Source: Desulfobacteraceae bacterium
Lineage (GTDB): Bacteria > Desulfobacterota > Desulfobacteria > Desulfobacterales > Desulfosarcinaceae
NCBI GenBank assembly: GCA_024230435.1
Contig: JAAERL010000587.1
Coordinates: 1-53,035 of the forward strand
Reading direction: 5' to 3'
Length of the DNA: 53,035 nt
Shown: positions 33,622 to 43,474 of the stretch, piece by piece
How the letters are laid out: every line of letters begins with the position of its first letter
Position numbering within the stretch: position 1 is the first letter of the stretch
Translations under genes and position numbers: made by a program
The notes under the pieces: model-generated
The model's database searches: none
Seen by the model: the letters and a program-made list of their open reading frames with translations, nothing else
What the model was told of the DNA's origin: nothing

Positions 33622-33876
33622 AATAGACTCCGATCAATAATTGAAAATTAAATACCGAGTGCCAATATTAAGGCCCATAACGATATTGTCAATCATTGTT
33701 CGAAGGTATGTAAGTTTTACAATGCAGCAGAAAATGTTTGTTATTGCGCTTAGATTTGGATCCGTTTTTAAGGCGCATCAATGGTTGCATCGACTAATAG
33801 TCTGTGGACATTGACGCAACACAAAAAACGAATTTATGGACAAGCAACAGTGGTGTATTCGCTTTTTCCACGAGCC

Positions 33877-34173
33877 CTAACTATGAGAATCGAGTTGATC
33901 TGGTTCCAGATCTTGCTTTAGAGCCCTTTTAATGCGTTTCCGTGTATCATCGGAAAGTGTTTGCACTTCCTGTTCCTGCCCATTTATTTTTTCTGACAAT
34001 CTCCAGCGGCAAGCGGCGCTAATGGACTTGAACTGTTCGTCAAGTTTTTTACAAGGCGGGCAAATCCATTGATGGATTTTGATGTACATACGCTCCCGAA
34101 AAGATAAAGGGCGGTCCATGCATCTGGATACCATTTCAGCATATTCTTTGCAGTTAATCATCCAGCGTTGCAT
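33877..34173 (-). CDS. Zinc-finger anti-sigma factor, 98 aa
   Basis: A small soluble protein with INCKEY...C.D..LS at the start and HQWICPPC, the HxxxCxxC zinc motif of ZAS anti-sigma factors. It lies 18 bases downstream of the ECF sigma gene on the same strand. There is no membrane segment, so it would act in the cytoplasm, perhaps sensing redox or metals through its cysteines. GGAG precedes the ATG at 34173. The C-terminal third is acidic and probably disordered. Confidence 0.8.
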   Translation of the reverse strand: MQRWMINCKEYAEMVSRCMDRPLSFRERMYIKIHQWICPPCKKLDEQFKSISAACRWRLSEKINGQEQEVQTLSDDTRKRIKRALKQDLEPDQLDSHS

Positions 34174-34191
34174 TGGCGCATCTCCTATTTT

Positions 34192-34755
34192 TTATTTTTC
34201 GAGCCAGTTGCTTTCCAGGCATTGCTTTAATTGCATCCGCGCCCGGTAAAGCATTACCCAACTATTGGATTCAGATATTTTCAACTCATTACAAATGGAT
34301 TGTGTGCTTTGCTCCTCAAACTCTCTCAACATAAATATTTCAGCTAATCTTTTGGGCAACTTTGCAATACATTTGTACAGAACATCTATAAATTCTTTTT
34401 GCTCATATACCGCATCCGGGTTTACGTTCCATGCATTAGGCATAACCTTCCATTTGCCGGTATCATCAAATAGTTTTTCAAGTTTATTGGCTATCATTTC
34501 AATGTCGTTCGTTTCATGTTTGTGTCCCGATCTGCGATAATGATCCACAATTTTTCGTTTCAAAATAGCAACCAGCCAAGTTTTAATGGATGATTTGCCC
34601 TGGAACCTTCCATACGCCTGAATAGCCGAAACAAAAGCTTCCTGGACAGCATCCTCAGCCGTTTCCTTGTTGGGAAGCCGTGCTATCGCATAACGATACA
34701 AATAATCGCTATACAAGTCGACCCATTGTTCGGGATTCGGTGAATTTGCTTTCAT
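34192..34755 (-). CDS. ECF-family RNA polymerase sigma factor, 187 aa
   Basis: Region 2 is seen in YLYRYAIARLPNKETAEDAVQEAF and SIKTWLVAILKRKIVDHYR, and region 4 in LPKRLAEIFMLREFEEQST followed by the helix-turn-helix NELKISESNSWVMLYRAR. A ~35-residue linker separates them. Start ATG 34755 is chosen (AAGGA seven bases upstream); a TTG at 34758 is also possible. Together with the zinc-finger protein downstream it forms a sigma/anti-sigma pair. The regulon is unknown. Confidence 0.92.
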   Translation of the reverse strand: MKANSPNPEQWVDLYSDYLYRYAIARLPNKETAEDAVQEAFVSAIQAYGRFQGKSSIKTWLVAILKRKIVDHYRRSGHKHETNDIEMIANKLEKLFDDTGKWKVMPNAWNVNPDAVYEQKEFIDVLYKCIAKLPKRLAEIFMLREFEEQSTQSICNELKISESNSWVMLYRARMQLKQCLESNWLEK

Positions 34756-35031
34756 CAAAAGATCCTTACTCGCTATGTGTCACTTATACGCGTGTGGGAG
34801 TCTAATATATGGAGTCTGTCTGATAGTAACCAGAATAATAACAAACACGAATGCGCATTGCAATCATAGCTTTATAAATTCACCGTTTATGTAAACTGTT
34901 AGTCGCATTTGTGGCATTATACTTACTATTGCTTTCATATATTTCCTATTTAGCAAATATTTCAAACTGTTGTAAAAATTAACTTGTTTCTCAAGGCGAT
35001 TCAGAGGGGGGGAGAAGGAGGCATGAATACC
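34756..35031. other. Intergenic region between HU and the sigma factor genes
   Basis: It should hold the promoter of the sigma gene. No open frame or repeat was recognised. Confidence 0.4.
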
Positions 35032-35069
35032 AAAAAAAGGCAGTCCACTAATGTAGATCTGCCTTTTGT
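35032..35069 (-). terminator. Rho-independent terminator of the HU gene
   Basis: On the minus strand CAAAAGGCAG pairs with CTGCCTTTT, followed by TTT, about 20 bases after the HU stop. Confidence 0.85.
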
Positions 35070-35086
35070 CCTATTTGAAAATGAAA

Positions 35087-35359
35087 CTATATGGCTTCTT
35101 TGAGTTTTTTGCCTGGCTTGAACTTTACAACGTTGGTGGCCTTGATCTTGATTACTTCCCCGGTCTGCGGGTTTCTGCCCTTGCGAGCCTTACGCCGGCT
35201 TTTCTGGAAGGTTCCAAATCCAACCAGTGTCACTTTACCTTCTTTTTTCTTCAGTGCTTTTGTAACTGCCTCGATGAATGATTCCAAGGCGGTTTGTGCT
35301 GCAGCCTTGGTGATGCCGGCATCTACGGCCATTTTTTCAACGATTTCGGCTTTTGTCAT
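35087..35359 (-). CDS. hup: HU-family nucleoid protein, 90 aa
   Basis: Whole-length match to HU: MTKAEIVEKMAVDAGITKA, VTLVGFGTFQ, and the DNA-binding arm RKGRNPQTGEVIKIKATNV. Normal length. GGAGGAG precedes ATG 35359. It bends and packs DNA as a dimer. Monocistronic, with terminator and candidate promoter. Confidence 0.97.
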   Translation of the reverse strand: MTKAEIVEKMAVDAGITKAAAQTALESFIEAVTKALKKKEGKVTLVGFGTFQKSRRKARKGRNPQTGEVIKIKATNVVKFKPGKKLKEAI

Positions 35360-35417
35360 CTAATTTCTCCTCCTTTTTTATATATGGACCAATCTTATGA
35401 GTCCACTTACTAGTAGG

Positions 35418-35446
35418 CATTTACAGTCTCACTAATGCTTTGTCAA
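35418..35446 (-). promoter_or_regulatory. Candidate promoter of the HU gene
   Basis: On the minus strand TTGACA (35446-35441) is followed after 17 bases by TAAATG (35423-35418), ~60 bases before the start codon. Confidence 0.45.
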
Positions 35447-35646
35447 TACATAATCGCTTATGTTTAGCGGTTTTTCGGCGCTTCATGCTCGAGAATAGCG
35501 ACTGCATTTTGCAATAAAGGTCTTCGGTGTATATAACAGGAGCAAATTTGGTCTGTTTTCTCCTGTAAGCCTTTTACTCAATTTCAGAAAAAAGAAGACT
35601 GCAGCAATTTAGTTTTTTTTCAGTAAATTATAAATAATAATAATAA

Positions 35647-37182
35647 TTATAGGCTATTAAGATTGCGATCCAGAACCCGATACTGGATCGCTTCGGCTAT
35701 ATGCGCCAACTGTATATCCCTTTTTTTATCCAGATCGGCTATCGTTCTGGAAATTTTTAAAATACGATGATAAATCCGTGCTGAAAATCCGTATTTATTT
35801 ACGGCGTTTTCCAATAGTGACGCTGAATCTGAAGATAATTTGCAATGTTTCTGAATCAAACGGCTATTCATTTGGCCGTTACAAAACGTTTTGGTATGAA
35901 TTAACCTTTCAAGTTGTATGTTACGCGCCCGGATAACCCTTTTGCGGACACTGTTAGAAGATTCGGCTTCGGTCAAATCCACTAAATCCTTATAATCTAC
36001 CGCTGCTGCTTCGACCTGCAAATCAATCCGGTCTAATAAAGGGCCTGAAAGTTTTGATCGATAGTTGTGTATTTGCCTGCCCGAACACGTGCATTCATGC
36101 CTGCTGTCGGCGTAATAGCCGCAGGGACAGGGATTCATGGCCGCTACGAGCATAAAATTAGCCGGATAAGAAAGACTGGCTTTAGCTCTGGATATGGTAA
36201 CGAGCTTGTCTTCAAGGGGTTGGCGCATCACTTCAAGCACATGTTTTTTAAATTCGGGCAATTCATCAAGAAAAAGAACGCCGTGATGGGCCAGGCTCAC
36301 TTCTCCGGGTTTGGGGACAGCTCCGCCTCCTATGAGCCCCGCATCGGATATCGTGTGGTGAGGTGAACGGAAAGCCCTTTTGGTAATAAGAGCCTGCCGG
36401 GAATTGAGCTGACCGCAGATACTGTATATTTTTGTTGTTTCGATTGCCTCTTCAAAGGTCAGGGGAGGCAAAATCGAGGCGAATCGTTTGGCTAACATTG
36501 TTTTTCCTGCTCCCGGAGGTCCTATCATCAGTAAGTTGTGGCCGCCTGCGGCACATATTTCAAGAGCTCTTTTAACGTGTTCCTGGCCTTTTACTTCAGA
36601 AAAATCATGATAAGAATCCTCTTGAATGTTGAAAAGCTTATCAAGATTAACTTTTTCTTCAATAAGCGTGGACTCGCCTTTTAAGTATTCAACAACCTGG
36701 GTCAGATTTTCAGATGCATAGACGGTAAAATTATCCACAACGGCAGCCTCTTTCCCGTTATTATGAGGCAAGACAATGGCGCTGAGTCCTGATTGTTTGG
36801 CTGCAAGGGCCATGGACAGCGAGCCTAATACAGGTTTGATACGGCCATCGAGACCTAACTCACCGGATACCATTATTTCCTCTAAGCGATTCTGTGGAAA
36901 TGTTTCTGTTGCCGCCAGGATACCTAAGGCGATAGGAAGATCGAATCCGGTACCTTCTTTGCGAATGTGGGCTGGAGCTAAATTAACTGTAATCCGATCG
37001 TCAGGAAAAACATATCCGGAATTTTTTATAGCTGCTTTTACACGTTCTTTGCTCTCTTTGACGGCTGTTTCCGGAAGCCCTACAATTGTAAACGCCGGAA
37101 GGCCTTTTGTAATGTCAATCTCAACCTCAACCTGATAAGCATCAATTCCGATGACAGCGCTGCTTAAAGCTTTTGCAAGCAT
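35647..37182 (-). CDS. comM: YifB/ComM-family Mg-chelatase-like AAA ATPase, 511 aa
   Basis: The N-terminal domain (DITKGLPAFTIVGLPE, ITVNLAPAHIRKEG, FDLPIALGIL) is followed by the AAA core with MIGPPGAGKTMLAKR (Walker A), VLFLDELPEF (Walker B) and NPCPCGYY. A C-terminal domain includes SARIYHRILKISRTIADL. ComM promotes branch migration during natural transformation in other bacteria; whether this organism is competent is unknown. GGAGGAGTC lies directly before ATG 37182. Full length for the family. Confidence 0.93.
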   Translation of the reverse strand: MLAKALSSAVIGIDAYQVEVEIDITKGLPAFTIVGLPETAVKESKERVKAAIKNSGYVFPDDRITVNLAPAHIRKEGTGFDLPIALGILAATETFPQNRLEEIMVSGELGLDGRIKPVLGSLSMALAAKQSGLSAIVLPHNNGKEAAVVDNFTVYASENLTQVVEYLKGESTLIEEKVNLDKLFNIQEDSYHDFSEVKGQEHVKRALEICAAGGHNLLMIGPPGAGKTMLAKRFASILPPLTFEEAIETTKIYSICGQLNSRQALITKRAFRSPHHTISDAGLIGGGAVPKPGEVSLAHHGVLFLDELPEFKKHVLEVMRQPLEDKLVTISRAKASLSYPANFMLVAAMNPCPCGYYADSRHECTCSGRQIHNYRSKLSGPLLDRIDLQVEAAAVDYKDLVDLTEAESSNSVRKRVIRARNIQLERLIHTKTFCNGQMNSRLIQKHCKLSSDSASLLENAVNKYGFSARIYHRILKISRTIADLDKKRDIQLAHIAEAIQYRVLDRNLNSL

Positions 37183-38011
37183 GACTCCTCCATGGTTAAC
37201 CCCGATGCTGTGACATTACATCAGGACAATATGAACAAACTATTATGGCCGTTTAAAATGGATTTAAGGCCCTGGAATTTTCAAGTCCATTGGGCCGTAT
37301 AAAATAAAATACAAATTTTCTTATTCGCCGATGGACACTATTGAGCATCGGCTTAATTTTGTTTTCACAATGCAACAATGGGCGTATTGTTATTGTCTGC
37401 GCTCATTGACGAAATTATCAAAAACCGGATTCAAAACTAAGCAAGATTAGATAATTCGCATCTTTCACACCCCTTGGCATCCCCCTATATCCAAAAGTTA
37501 AGGGAATTGAAAGCCCGAAATCTTGCAAGCACTAATGTCTCTAAACGAACTTTTTGTTTGAATATCAAGACAATGAGATGATCAGGCATCGATATCTGGC
37601 TGGAACATCGCAGGAATGTTGTAAAAATTATCAATTTTTATGTATTGACTGTGAATAATTGAACACAGTATGTTGCATTTTAAGATTTGCTAACGCCGAA
37701 ATATCGAAGCAGGTTTCATCAGTAAAAGGCTCTCAGCAACGCATTAACTTCAATACCACCGAACATGTCAGCAAAGCCTGATGGTATTAAAATCACAGAA
37801 AATTTTCAGCTTGGTGTCTCGGCTAACGGCAGACAATTTTTCCGCACAACCTGTTGGGCGAGGCAATTGTTCCCAGAATTGGCATAAAATCTGCAGTAGT
37901 CTGGATATATGATGTGTTTTTATTCATTGCTTAATTGGTTTGGCTATGTAATTGGTTTATTTGAAATTTTGTATCGGAATTTGCATTTGCCCCGATATCT
38001 TCAAGGAACAG
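37183..38011. other. Long intergenic region between comM and lpxC
   Basis: About 830 bases with divergent genes on either side, so it must hold both promoters. I see a small dyad CCGATG...CATCGG near 37329-37352 and TTGACT near 37645, but no frame of useful length and none of the repeat families found elsewhere in the window. Confidence 0.45.
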
Positions 38012-38014
38012 ATG

Positions 38015-38932
38015 ATGGCTGGATATACTAACAAACAGAAAACTATTAAAAAAACAGTAAGTTGTTCGGGAGTTGGGGTTCACTCCGGAAAACAGGTGCA
38101 TTTAACTGTAAAGCCGGCTTTTGTAAATCATGGGATAAAATTTGTAAGAACGGATTTGCCGGGCAAGCCTTCTGTGTCCGCCCATTTTAGCAAAGTTGTA
38201 GATACCAGCTTGGCAACCGTTATCGGAGCGGATGGTTTTATTGTATCAACCATAGAGCATCTCATGGCGGCCTTTGCTGGATTGGCGGTTGATAATGCTA
38301 TAGTTGAAGTTAATTGTTATGAGTTACCGATAATGGACGGTAGCGCAGGTCCTTTTGTCAGGATGTTAAAATCGGCAGGCCTTGAGTCTCAATTAGGACC
38401 CCGCCACTACCTGGCGGTTCATAAGCCAATAGAATTGGTAGGTGCTGATAAATTTTTAGGAATTTATCCGGCGAACCATTTTAGTATCTTGTGCATAATT
38501 GAATACGATCACCCGCTGATTCGTTCACAAAAGTATGAAATTAAGGTCACCGAGGATCGGTTTGAAAATGATATTGCCAATGCTAGAACCTTTGGTTTTT
38601 TGCACGAATTCGAGTACTTGAGACAGTATGGCCTTGCCCAGGGCGCATCATTGGAAAATGCAGTTGCTGTTGACGGCAATGGTGTTATTAACGAGGAAGG
38701 GCTTCGCTATGATGACGAATTTGTACGCCATAAACTTCTGGATTGTATTGGTGATTTTTCATTGCTGGGGCTGCCCCTGCTTGGCCGCATCGTCGCCAAA
38801 CGAACCGGCCACAGTTTTAACCATGCCTTCCTTAAAAAATTATTCCTTAAAAAAGATGCTTGGCAAACCTGCTGTGTTAAACAAAATACAACCTGTTGCG
38901 ATCAAGCACTATTGAAACGGCTTGCTAATTGA
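38015..38932 (+). CDS. lpxC: UDP-3-O-acyl-N-acetylglucosamine deacetylase LpxC, 305 aa
   Basis: Signature parts are TIKKTVSCSGVGVHSGK, STIEHLMAAFAGLAVDNA (first zinc His), MDGSAGPFV and the C-terminal HKLLDCIGDFSLLG (His and Asp zinc ligands) with RTGHSFNHAF. It performs the first committed step of lipid A synthesis. ATG 38015 is seven bases after AAGGA; ATG 38012 is equally possible. Upstream residues to 37952 are not family-like. Its presence shows an LPS-bearing outer membrane. Confidence 0.95.
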   Translation: MAGYTNKQKTIKKTVSCSGVGVHSGKQVHLTVKPAFVNHGIKFVRTDLPGKPSVSAHFSKVVDTSLATVIGADGFIVSTIEHLMAAFAGLAVDNAIVEVNCYELPIMDGSAGPFVRMLKSAGLESQLGPRHYLAVHKPIELVGADKFLGIYPANHFSILCIIEYDHPLIRSQKYEIKVTEDRFENDIANARTFGFLHEFEYLRQYGLAQGASLENAVAVDGNGVINEEGLRYDDEFVRHKLLDCIGDFSLLGLPLLGRIVAKRTGHSFNHAFLKKLFLKKDAWQTCCVKQNTTCCDQALLKRLAN

Positions 38933-39010
38933 TTAAATGATCGCTATGATGTTATTTTAGCTTAAAATTCCTGCTATTTCAAAAGACTACACACTATTAG
39001 AGTTTTCGTT

Positions 39011-39583
39011 ATGACGAAGAAGGACTACGTGCGTAAAATTGCGATGTTGTTTTGTATTCTGTGGCTGGTTTCACCCCGGCACATTTGTGCGCAAGATGCG
39101 CGGTTGGAAAATATTATTGTAACGAATACACAGCAAGACCTGCTTCTTTATCTAAATGTAGAAGACGCTTTTCCTCCAAAAATTGAAAAAGCGGTAAATA
39201 GCGGTTTTCCTGCGGAATTTTCCTTTTTTATTAACCTTTACCGGGTGCGCGGATTATGGTTGGACAAACAAATAGGAGACATCACTGCGACGCATACTTT
39301 AAAATATAATAATCTCAAAAAAAAGTATATTGTCACACGATCCTGGCAGGGCGATAAACCGATCGTTGTCTCCACTTTTAAAGAAGCTCAAAAATTAATG
39401 ACGGAGGTTGATAGCCTGATAATCGCTCCCTTGAAAAATCTGAAAAAAGGAAATCATTACCAAATTAGGGCAAAAGCGGAATTGAGTCGTTTAACGCTTC
39501 CTTTTTATTTGCATTATGTTTTATTTTTTGTCTCTTTTTGGGATGTGGAGACAGATTGGTATGCCATAGATTTTATTTACTGA
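39011..39583 (+). CDS. DUF4390 family secreted protein, 190 aa
   Basis: A signal peptide of ~27 residues (cleavage near ICA|QDARLE) precedes a domain of alternating strands with VTNTQQDLLLYLNVEDAFPP, SGFPAEFSFFI and an NH2-terminal-to-C-terminal beta pattern typical of DUF4390. Members of this family are commonly found just before ntrY-type kinases, as here, suggesting that it supplies or modulates a periplasmic signal. No enzymatic motif. It ends with YAIDFIY, 20 bases before the kinase start. Confidence 0.82.
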   Translation: MTKKDYVRKIAMLFCILWLVSPRHICAQDARLENIIVTNTQQDLLLYLNVEDAFPPKIEKAVNSGFPAEFSFFINLYRVRGLWLDKQIGDITATHTLKYNNLKKKYIVTRSWQGDKPIVVSTFKEAQKLMTEVDSLIIAPLKNLKKGNHYQIRAKAELSRLTLPFYLHYVLFFVSFWDVETDWYAIDFIY

Positions 39584-39603
39584 AAAAATACCGTACCGCT
39601 AAT

Positions 39604-41871
39604 ATGGATCAGCCTAGATTTAATTCATCAAAATCATTATCTGTTGAAGAACAGCGCAGGCGCAGAAGAGAACGAATTTTAATTATTGTTTTAATCGCGG
39701 TTGTTACGCTGTTTGCGGTGATTTTGAACAACAGTATGCAGTTTGGCGCAAAATTTTCGATTTCCAGCCAGGTTCTGATATTTATTCTTGTCAACATAAA
39801 TCTGCTTCTTTTGCTCTTGCTCATTTTTTTGGTTGTTCGAAATTTGGTCAAACTTATCTATGACCGCAAACGCAAAGTGATGGGCACCAAGTTGCGTATG
39901 CGGCTGGTTATCGCTTTTGTTTCATTGACATTGATGCCTTCAACGGTTTTGTTTGTATTCGCCATTAATTTCATCACCAGCAGTATTGAGTTCTGGTTTA
40001 ATGTGCCGGTTGAACAAGCCTTGGAAAATTCACTTGATGTGGGGCATTCGATCTATAAACAGGCGGAGAAAAACAGCAGCTTTTTCCTCAAACGTGTGGC
40101 CTATCAAATCAAGCGTAAGAATTTATTGGAACCAGGCAAAAATAACGCGCTTTCAAATTATATTCAGGTAGTCCAAAGAGAATTCAATATGCATGGCCTT
40201 GAGGTTTATGGGGCCAATGCAAAAAGGCTTTTTTATTCGCTGTCGCCGGTATTGGAGGATAAACCCTTTGCTATGCTGAGATCCAGGGATTTGCGAAAAA
40301 AATTCAACAGCCGGGGAGTGCATACGGTGACCACAACTCTGGGCTTTGGTGAAATCCTGCGTACTGTTTGTACTGTGCCTTTCAAGGTCTCTGCTAAAGA
40401 AGCACAGGGTTATCTGTCTATTTCATTGTACCTGCCGCCGGAATTGACATCCGATATGGCCTCGATTGCTCAAGGCTTTGAGGAATACCAGCAGATAAAG
40501 TTGCTCAAACGGCCCATCCAATCTTTCTACTATATTACCCTTTCAGTAGTTGCCTTGCTGGTTGTCTTTTGTGCGGTCTGGTTTGGTTTTTATCTGGCTA
40601 AAACCATTACCATACCGATTAAGGACTTGGCTGACGGGACTCGCCGGGTTGCAGAGGGGGATTTGAATTTTGAATTACCCCTTCAAGCCGATGATGAAAT
40701 AGGAAGCCTTGTATCGGCTTTTAACAAAATGACGCGTGATTTGCGTACTGGCCGGGAACAATTGGAATTATCAGCCCAAATGCTCAGAGATCAGAATCTT
40801 GTGATTGAAGAGCGTCGCCGTTATATTGAAATCGTTTTAAAAAATGTTTCCGCCGGGGTTATCACCCTGGATGCAAAAGGGATAATCACCAGTTTTAATA
40901 CCGCTGCTGAAAATATGCTTGGTGTGCGGGTTGACGAAATAATGAATCACAGTTACCGCAAATTGCTATCCGGACCGCAATCCAATCTGGTTGAAGAGAT
41001 CAGGCAAACCTTGGATGAAAGCCGCAATGAGTCCGTGGAAATGCCTTTGCGTCTTTCTATTAACGACAAACCCCGGAGCTTTTTAGCCTATATTAATAAA
41101 CTGAAAGATGAAGCAGGCAGAGACATGGGGATGGTAATGGTTTTGGATGATCTTACCGAGCTTGAAAAAGCCCAGCGTATGGCTGCTTGGCGTGAAGTCG
41201 CACGCAGGATCGCTCATGAAGTAAAAAATCCTTTGACTCCTATCAAATTATCCGCGCAACGATTAAAACGCAAATATTCCGGAGTGGTCCGGGAATCCGT
41301 ATTCGATGAGTGCATTCAGATGATTATCAATCATGTGGAACTGATCAGAAACTTGGTAAATGAGTTTTCGGCCTATGCCAGATTCCCTACTGCGGATCCG
41401 AAACCATGTTATTTAAAGCCTATTGTAGAAGAAATCGTAGCCCTTTACAAAGAAGGGCGCCCGTTAGTTATTTTAACATCATCAATTCAAGATGATTTGC
41501 CGTTGATGAATCTGGATCGTCAACAAATCAAACAGGCGTTGATCAACTTAGTGGATAATGCCATTGTAGCGATCCGTTCCGAAGGCCATATTCGTATAGA
41601 TGTTACTTACGATTCCATTCTAAAGTTGGTCAGGCTCGAAGTTGCCGACGATGGTATTGGTATTGCGAATGAGGATAAAATCCGTTTATTTGAACCCAAC
41701 TTTTCGACAAAAAAATCTGGTATGGGATTGGGGTTGACCATCGTCAACAGTATCATTACAGATCATAACGGCCGCATAAGCGTTCAGGATAATCATCCAA
41801 AAGGAGCCAAATTTGTGATTGAATTACCAGCACCCGGAGAGGGAACCAAGTTCGCCTCTATTGTTGCATAA
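39604..41871 (+). CDS. ntrY: NtrY-type membrane histidine kinase, 755 aa
   Basis: The start is taken as ATG 39604 (MDQPRFNSSK), since a longer frame overlaps the DUF4390 gene. Order of parts: two to three membrane segments in residues ~22-125, a periplasmic region to ~305, a further membrane segment, HAMP (~327-382), PAS (~404-500), HisKA with H538 in RIAHEVKNPLTPIKLS, and HATPase with NLVDNAIVAI, DDGIGIA and SGMGLGLTIV. It should phosphorylate the NtrX-type regulator downstream. The start lacks a clear ribosome site, so coupling to the upstream gene is likely. Confidence 0.92.
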   Translation: MDQPRFNSSKSLSVEEQRRRRRERILIIVLIAVVTLFAVILNNSMQFGAKFSISSQVLIFILVNINLLLLLLLIFLVVRNLVKLIYDRKRKVMGTKLRMRLVIAFVSLTLMPSTVLFVFAINFITSSIEFWFNVPVEQALENSLDVGHSIYKQAEKNSSFFLKRVAYQIKRKNLLEPGKNNALSNYIQVVQREFNMHGLEVYGANAKRLFYSLSPVLEDKPFAMLRSRDLRKKFNSRGVHTVTTTLGFGEILRTVCTVPFKVSAKEAQGYLSISLYLPPELTSDMASIAQGFEEYQQIKLLKRPIQSFYYITLSVVALLVVFCAVWFGFYLAKTITIPIKDLADGTRRVAEGDLNFELPLQADDEIGSLVSAFNKMTRDLRTGREQLELSAQMLRDQNLVIEERRRYIEIVLKNVSAGVITLDAKGIITSFNTAAENMLGVRVDEIMNHSYRKLLSGPQSNLVEEIRQTLDESRNESVEMPLRLSINDKPRSFLAYINKLKDEAGRDMGMVMVLDDLTELEKAQRMAAWREVARRIAHEVKNPLTPIKLSAQRLKRKYSGVVRESVFDECIQMIINHVELIRNLVNEFSAYARFPTADPKPCYLKPIVEEIVALYKEGRPLVILTSSIQDDLPLMNLDRQQIKQALINLVDNAIVAIRSEGHIRIDVTYDSILKLVRLEVADDGIGIANEDKIRLFEPNFSTKKSGMGLGLTIVNSIITDHNGRISVQDNHPKGAKFVIELPAPGEGTKFASIVA

Positions 41872-42109
41872 ATGTTTAATTTATTGATAATGTGATATTT
41901 TTACCTGTTCTGACAGGGTAATTACTAAATAGCGCCATCGGGGAAAAAGGAAAATTTGTTCGAGATAAAGGCATGCGAAAAATTTTACCACTGCCATCGT
42001 AATTGATATGCCCAAGGGCTGATACTGCGAGGATAAAATTTTCAGCACGACTTAAGATGTCGGGCAAATTGGTCATTTATGGATAGGCGCTGAATAAGGA
42101 TGTCTCTAT

Positions 42110-43474
42110 ATGTTTCCTAGTGTATTAATTGTAGATGATGAAGAATCCATCGTGCAGTCCTTAAAAGGCTTGCTATCTGACGAGGGGTTTGAAATTAATA
42201 CCGCCTCTAACGGATATGAAGCCTTACAACAAATTGAAAACGAAACTCCTGATCTGGTATTGCTCGATATCTGGATGCCCGGTATTGACGGCATTGAGAC
42301 CCTAAAGGAGATTAAATCCAAGCACCCTTATATTCAAGTAATTATCATTACCGGACATGGTACAATCGAGACCGCCGTACAGGCTACAAAGTTCGGAGCC
42401 TTTGATTTTATAGAAAAGCCTTTGTCTATTGATAAAATTATCGTGGCAATCAACAACGCGCTTAATTTTCGCAGATTGGAGGAAGAAAATCGTTACCTGC
42501 GAAAAAAAACCATCGAAAAAAGTTCCATTACCGGCAACAGCAGTCCCATTTCAACGTTAAAGCAAAATATTACTAAAGTCGCCCCAACAGAAAGCTGGGT
42601 GCTAATCAAAGGTGAAAACGGAACGGGTAAGGAATTGGTGGCTAGAACGATTCATCACCTTAGCCCAAGGTCTCAACGTTCTCTTATAGCCGTGAACTGC
42701 GCTGCCATTCCGGAAGAATTAATTGAAAGCGAATTATTCGGTCACGAGAAAGGCGCGTTTGCCGGAGCTAATTCAAAAAAAGTCGGAAAATTTGAACTTG
42801 CAGACAAAGGCACTCTTTTTCTTGATGAGATAGGAGATATGAGCCTAAAAACCCAGGCAAAAATATTACGGGTTCTACAAGAAAAACAATTTCAACGAGT
42901 GGGCGCAAGCCGGATTTTGCATGTGGATGTACGGGTTATTGCGGCAAGTAACAAGGATTTGGAACTGGAAATAGGAAAAGGAACTTTTCGTGAAGATCTT
43001 TTTTATCGACTCAACGTTGTGCCCATCGAGGTGCCCCCGCTTCGTGAACGAGCTATGGATATTCCCAATCTGGTAGAGTTGTTTTTAATAGAGGCTGCTC
43101 ACCGGAACCGTAACGCCCCGAAAAGGGTTTCCGATGATGTTCTTGAATTGTTAGTCAAATATAATTGGCCGGGAAATGTCCGTGAACTTAAAAATCTGGT
43201 TGAACGTTTGGCCATCATGGTATCGGACGAAGTGATCACTGCGGATCATTTACCCAAACCGTATAATCCAAAAACCAGTCCCATTGAAAAGACGGGCTCT
43301 GATACCCTCTATGAAATCAGTGAATTGAAAACAGCAAAGCATCTTTTTGAAAAACAGTTCATTCAATACAAATTGACACTTAACAACAATAACATTTCAC
43401 GCACTGCCAAGCAAATTGGTGTCGAGCGCAGCTATCTGCATCGCCGTATAAAAAAACTGGAACAGGATCTTTGA
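42110..43474 (+). CDS. ntrX: NtrX/NtrC-type sigma-54 response regulator with GAFAGA, 454 aa
   Basis: The receiver domain has D53 in LVLLDIWMPG. The AAA domain has Walker A (KGENGTGKE, ~168-176), Walker B (GTLFLDEIGD) and the R-finger region, and the C-terminus holds a Fis-type helix-turn-helix (ISRTAKQIGVERSYLHRRI). The L1 loop reads GAFAGA at 215-220 instead of GAFTGA, so the Thr that contacts sigma-54 is Ala218 (codon GCC). Some NtrX proteins lack a functional GAFTGA and act without sigma-54; this may be another. It is 238 bases downstream of ntrY and overlaps rsmD by four bases. Confidence 0.93.
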   Translation: MFPSVLIVDDEESIVQSLKGLLSDEGFEINTASNGYEALQQIENETPDLVLLDIWMPGIDGIETLKEIKSKHPYIQVIIITGHGTIETAVQATKFGAFDFIEKPLSIDKIIVAINNALNFRRLEEENRYLRKKTIEKSSITGNSSPISTLKQNITKVAPTESWVLIKGENGTGKELVARTIHHLSPRSQRSLIAVNCAAIPEELIESELFGHEKGAFAGANSKKVGKFELADKGTLFLDEIGDMSLKTQAKILRVLQEKQFQRVGASRILHVDVRVIAASNKDLELEIGKGTFREDLFYRLNVVPIEVPPLRERAMDIPNLVELFLIEAAHRNRNAPKRVSDDVLELLVKYNWPGNVRELKNLVERLAIMVSDEVITADHLPKPYNPKTSPIEKTGSDTLYEISELKTAKHLFEKQFIQYKLTLNNNNISRTAKQIGVERSYLHRRIKKLEQDL

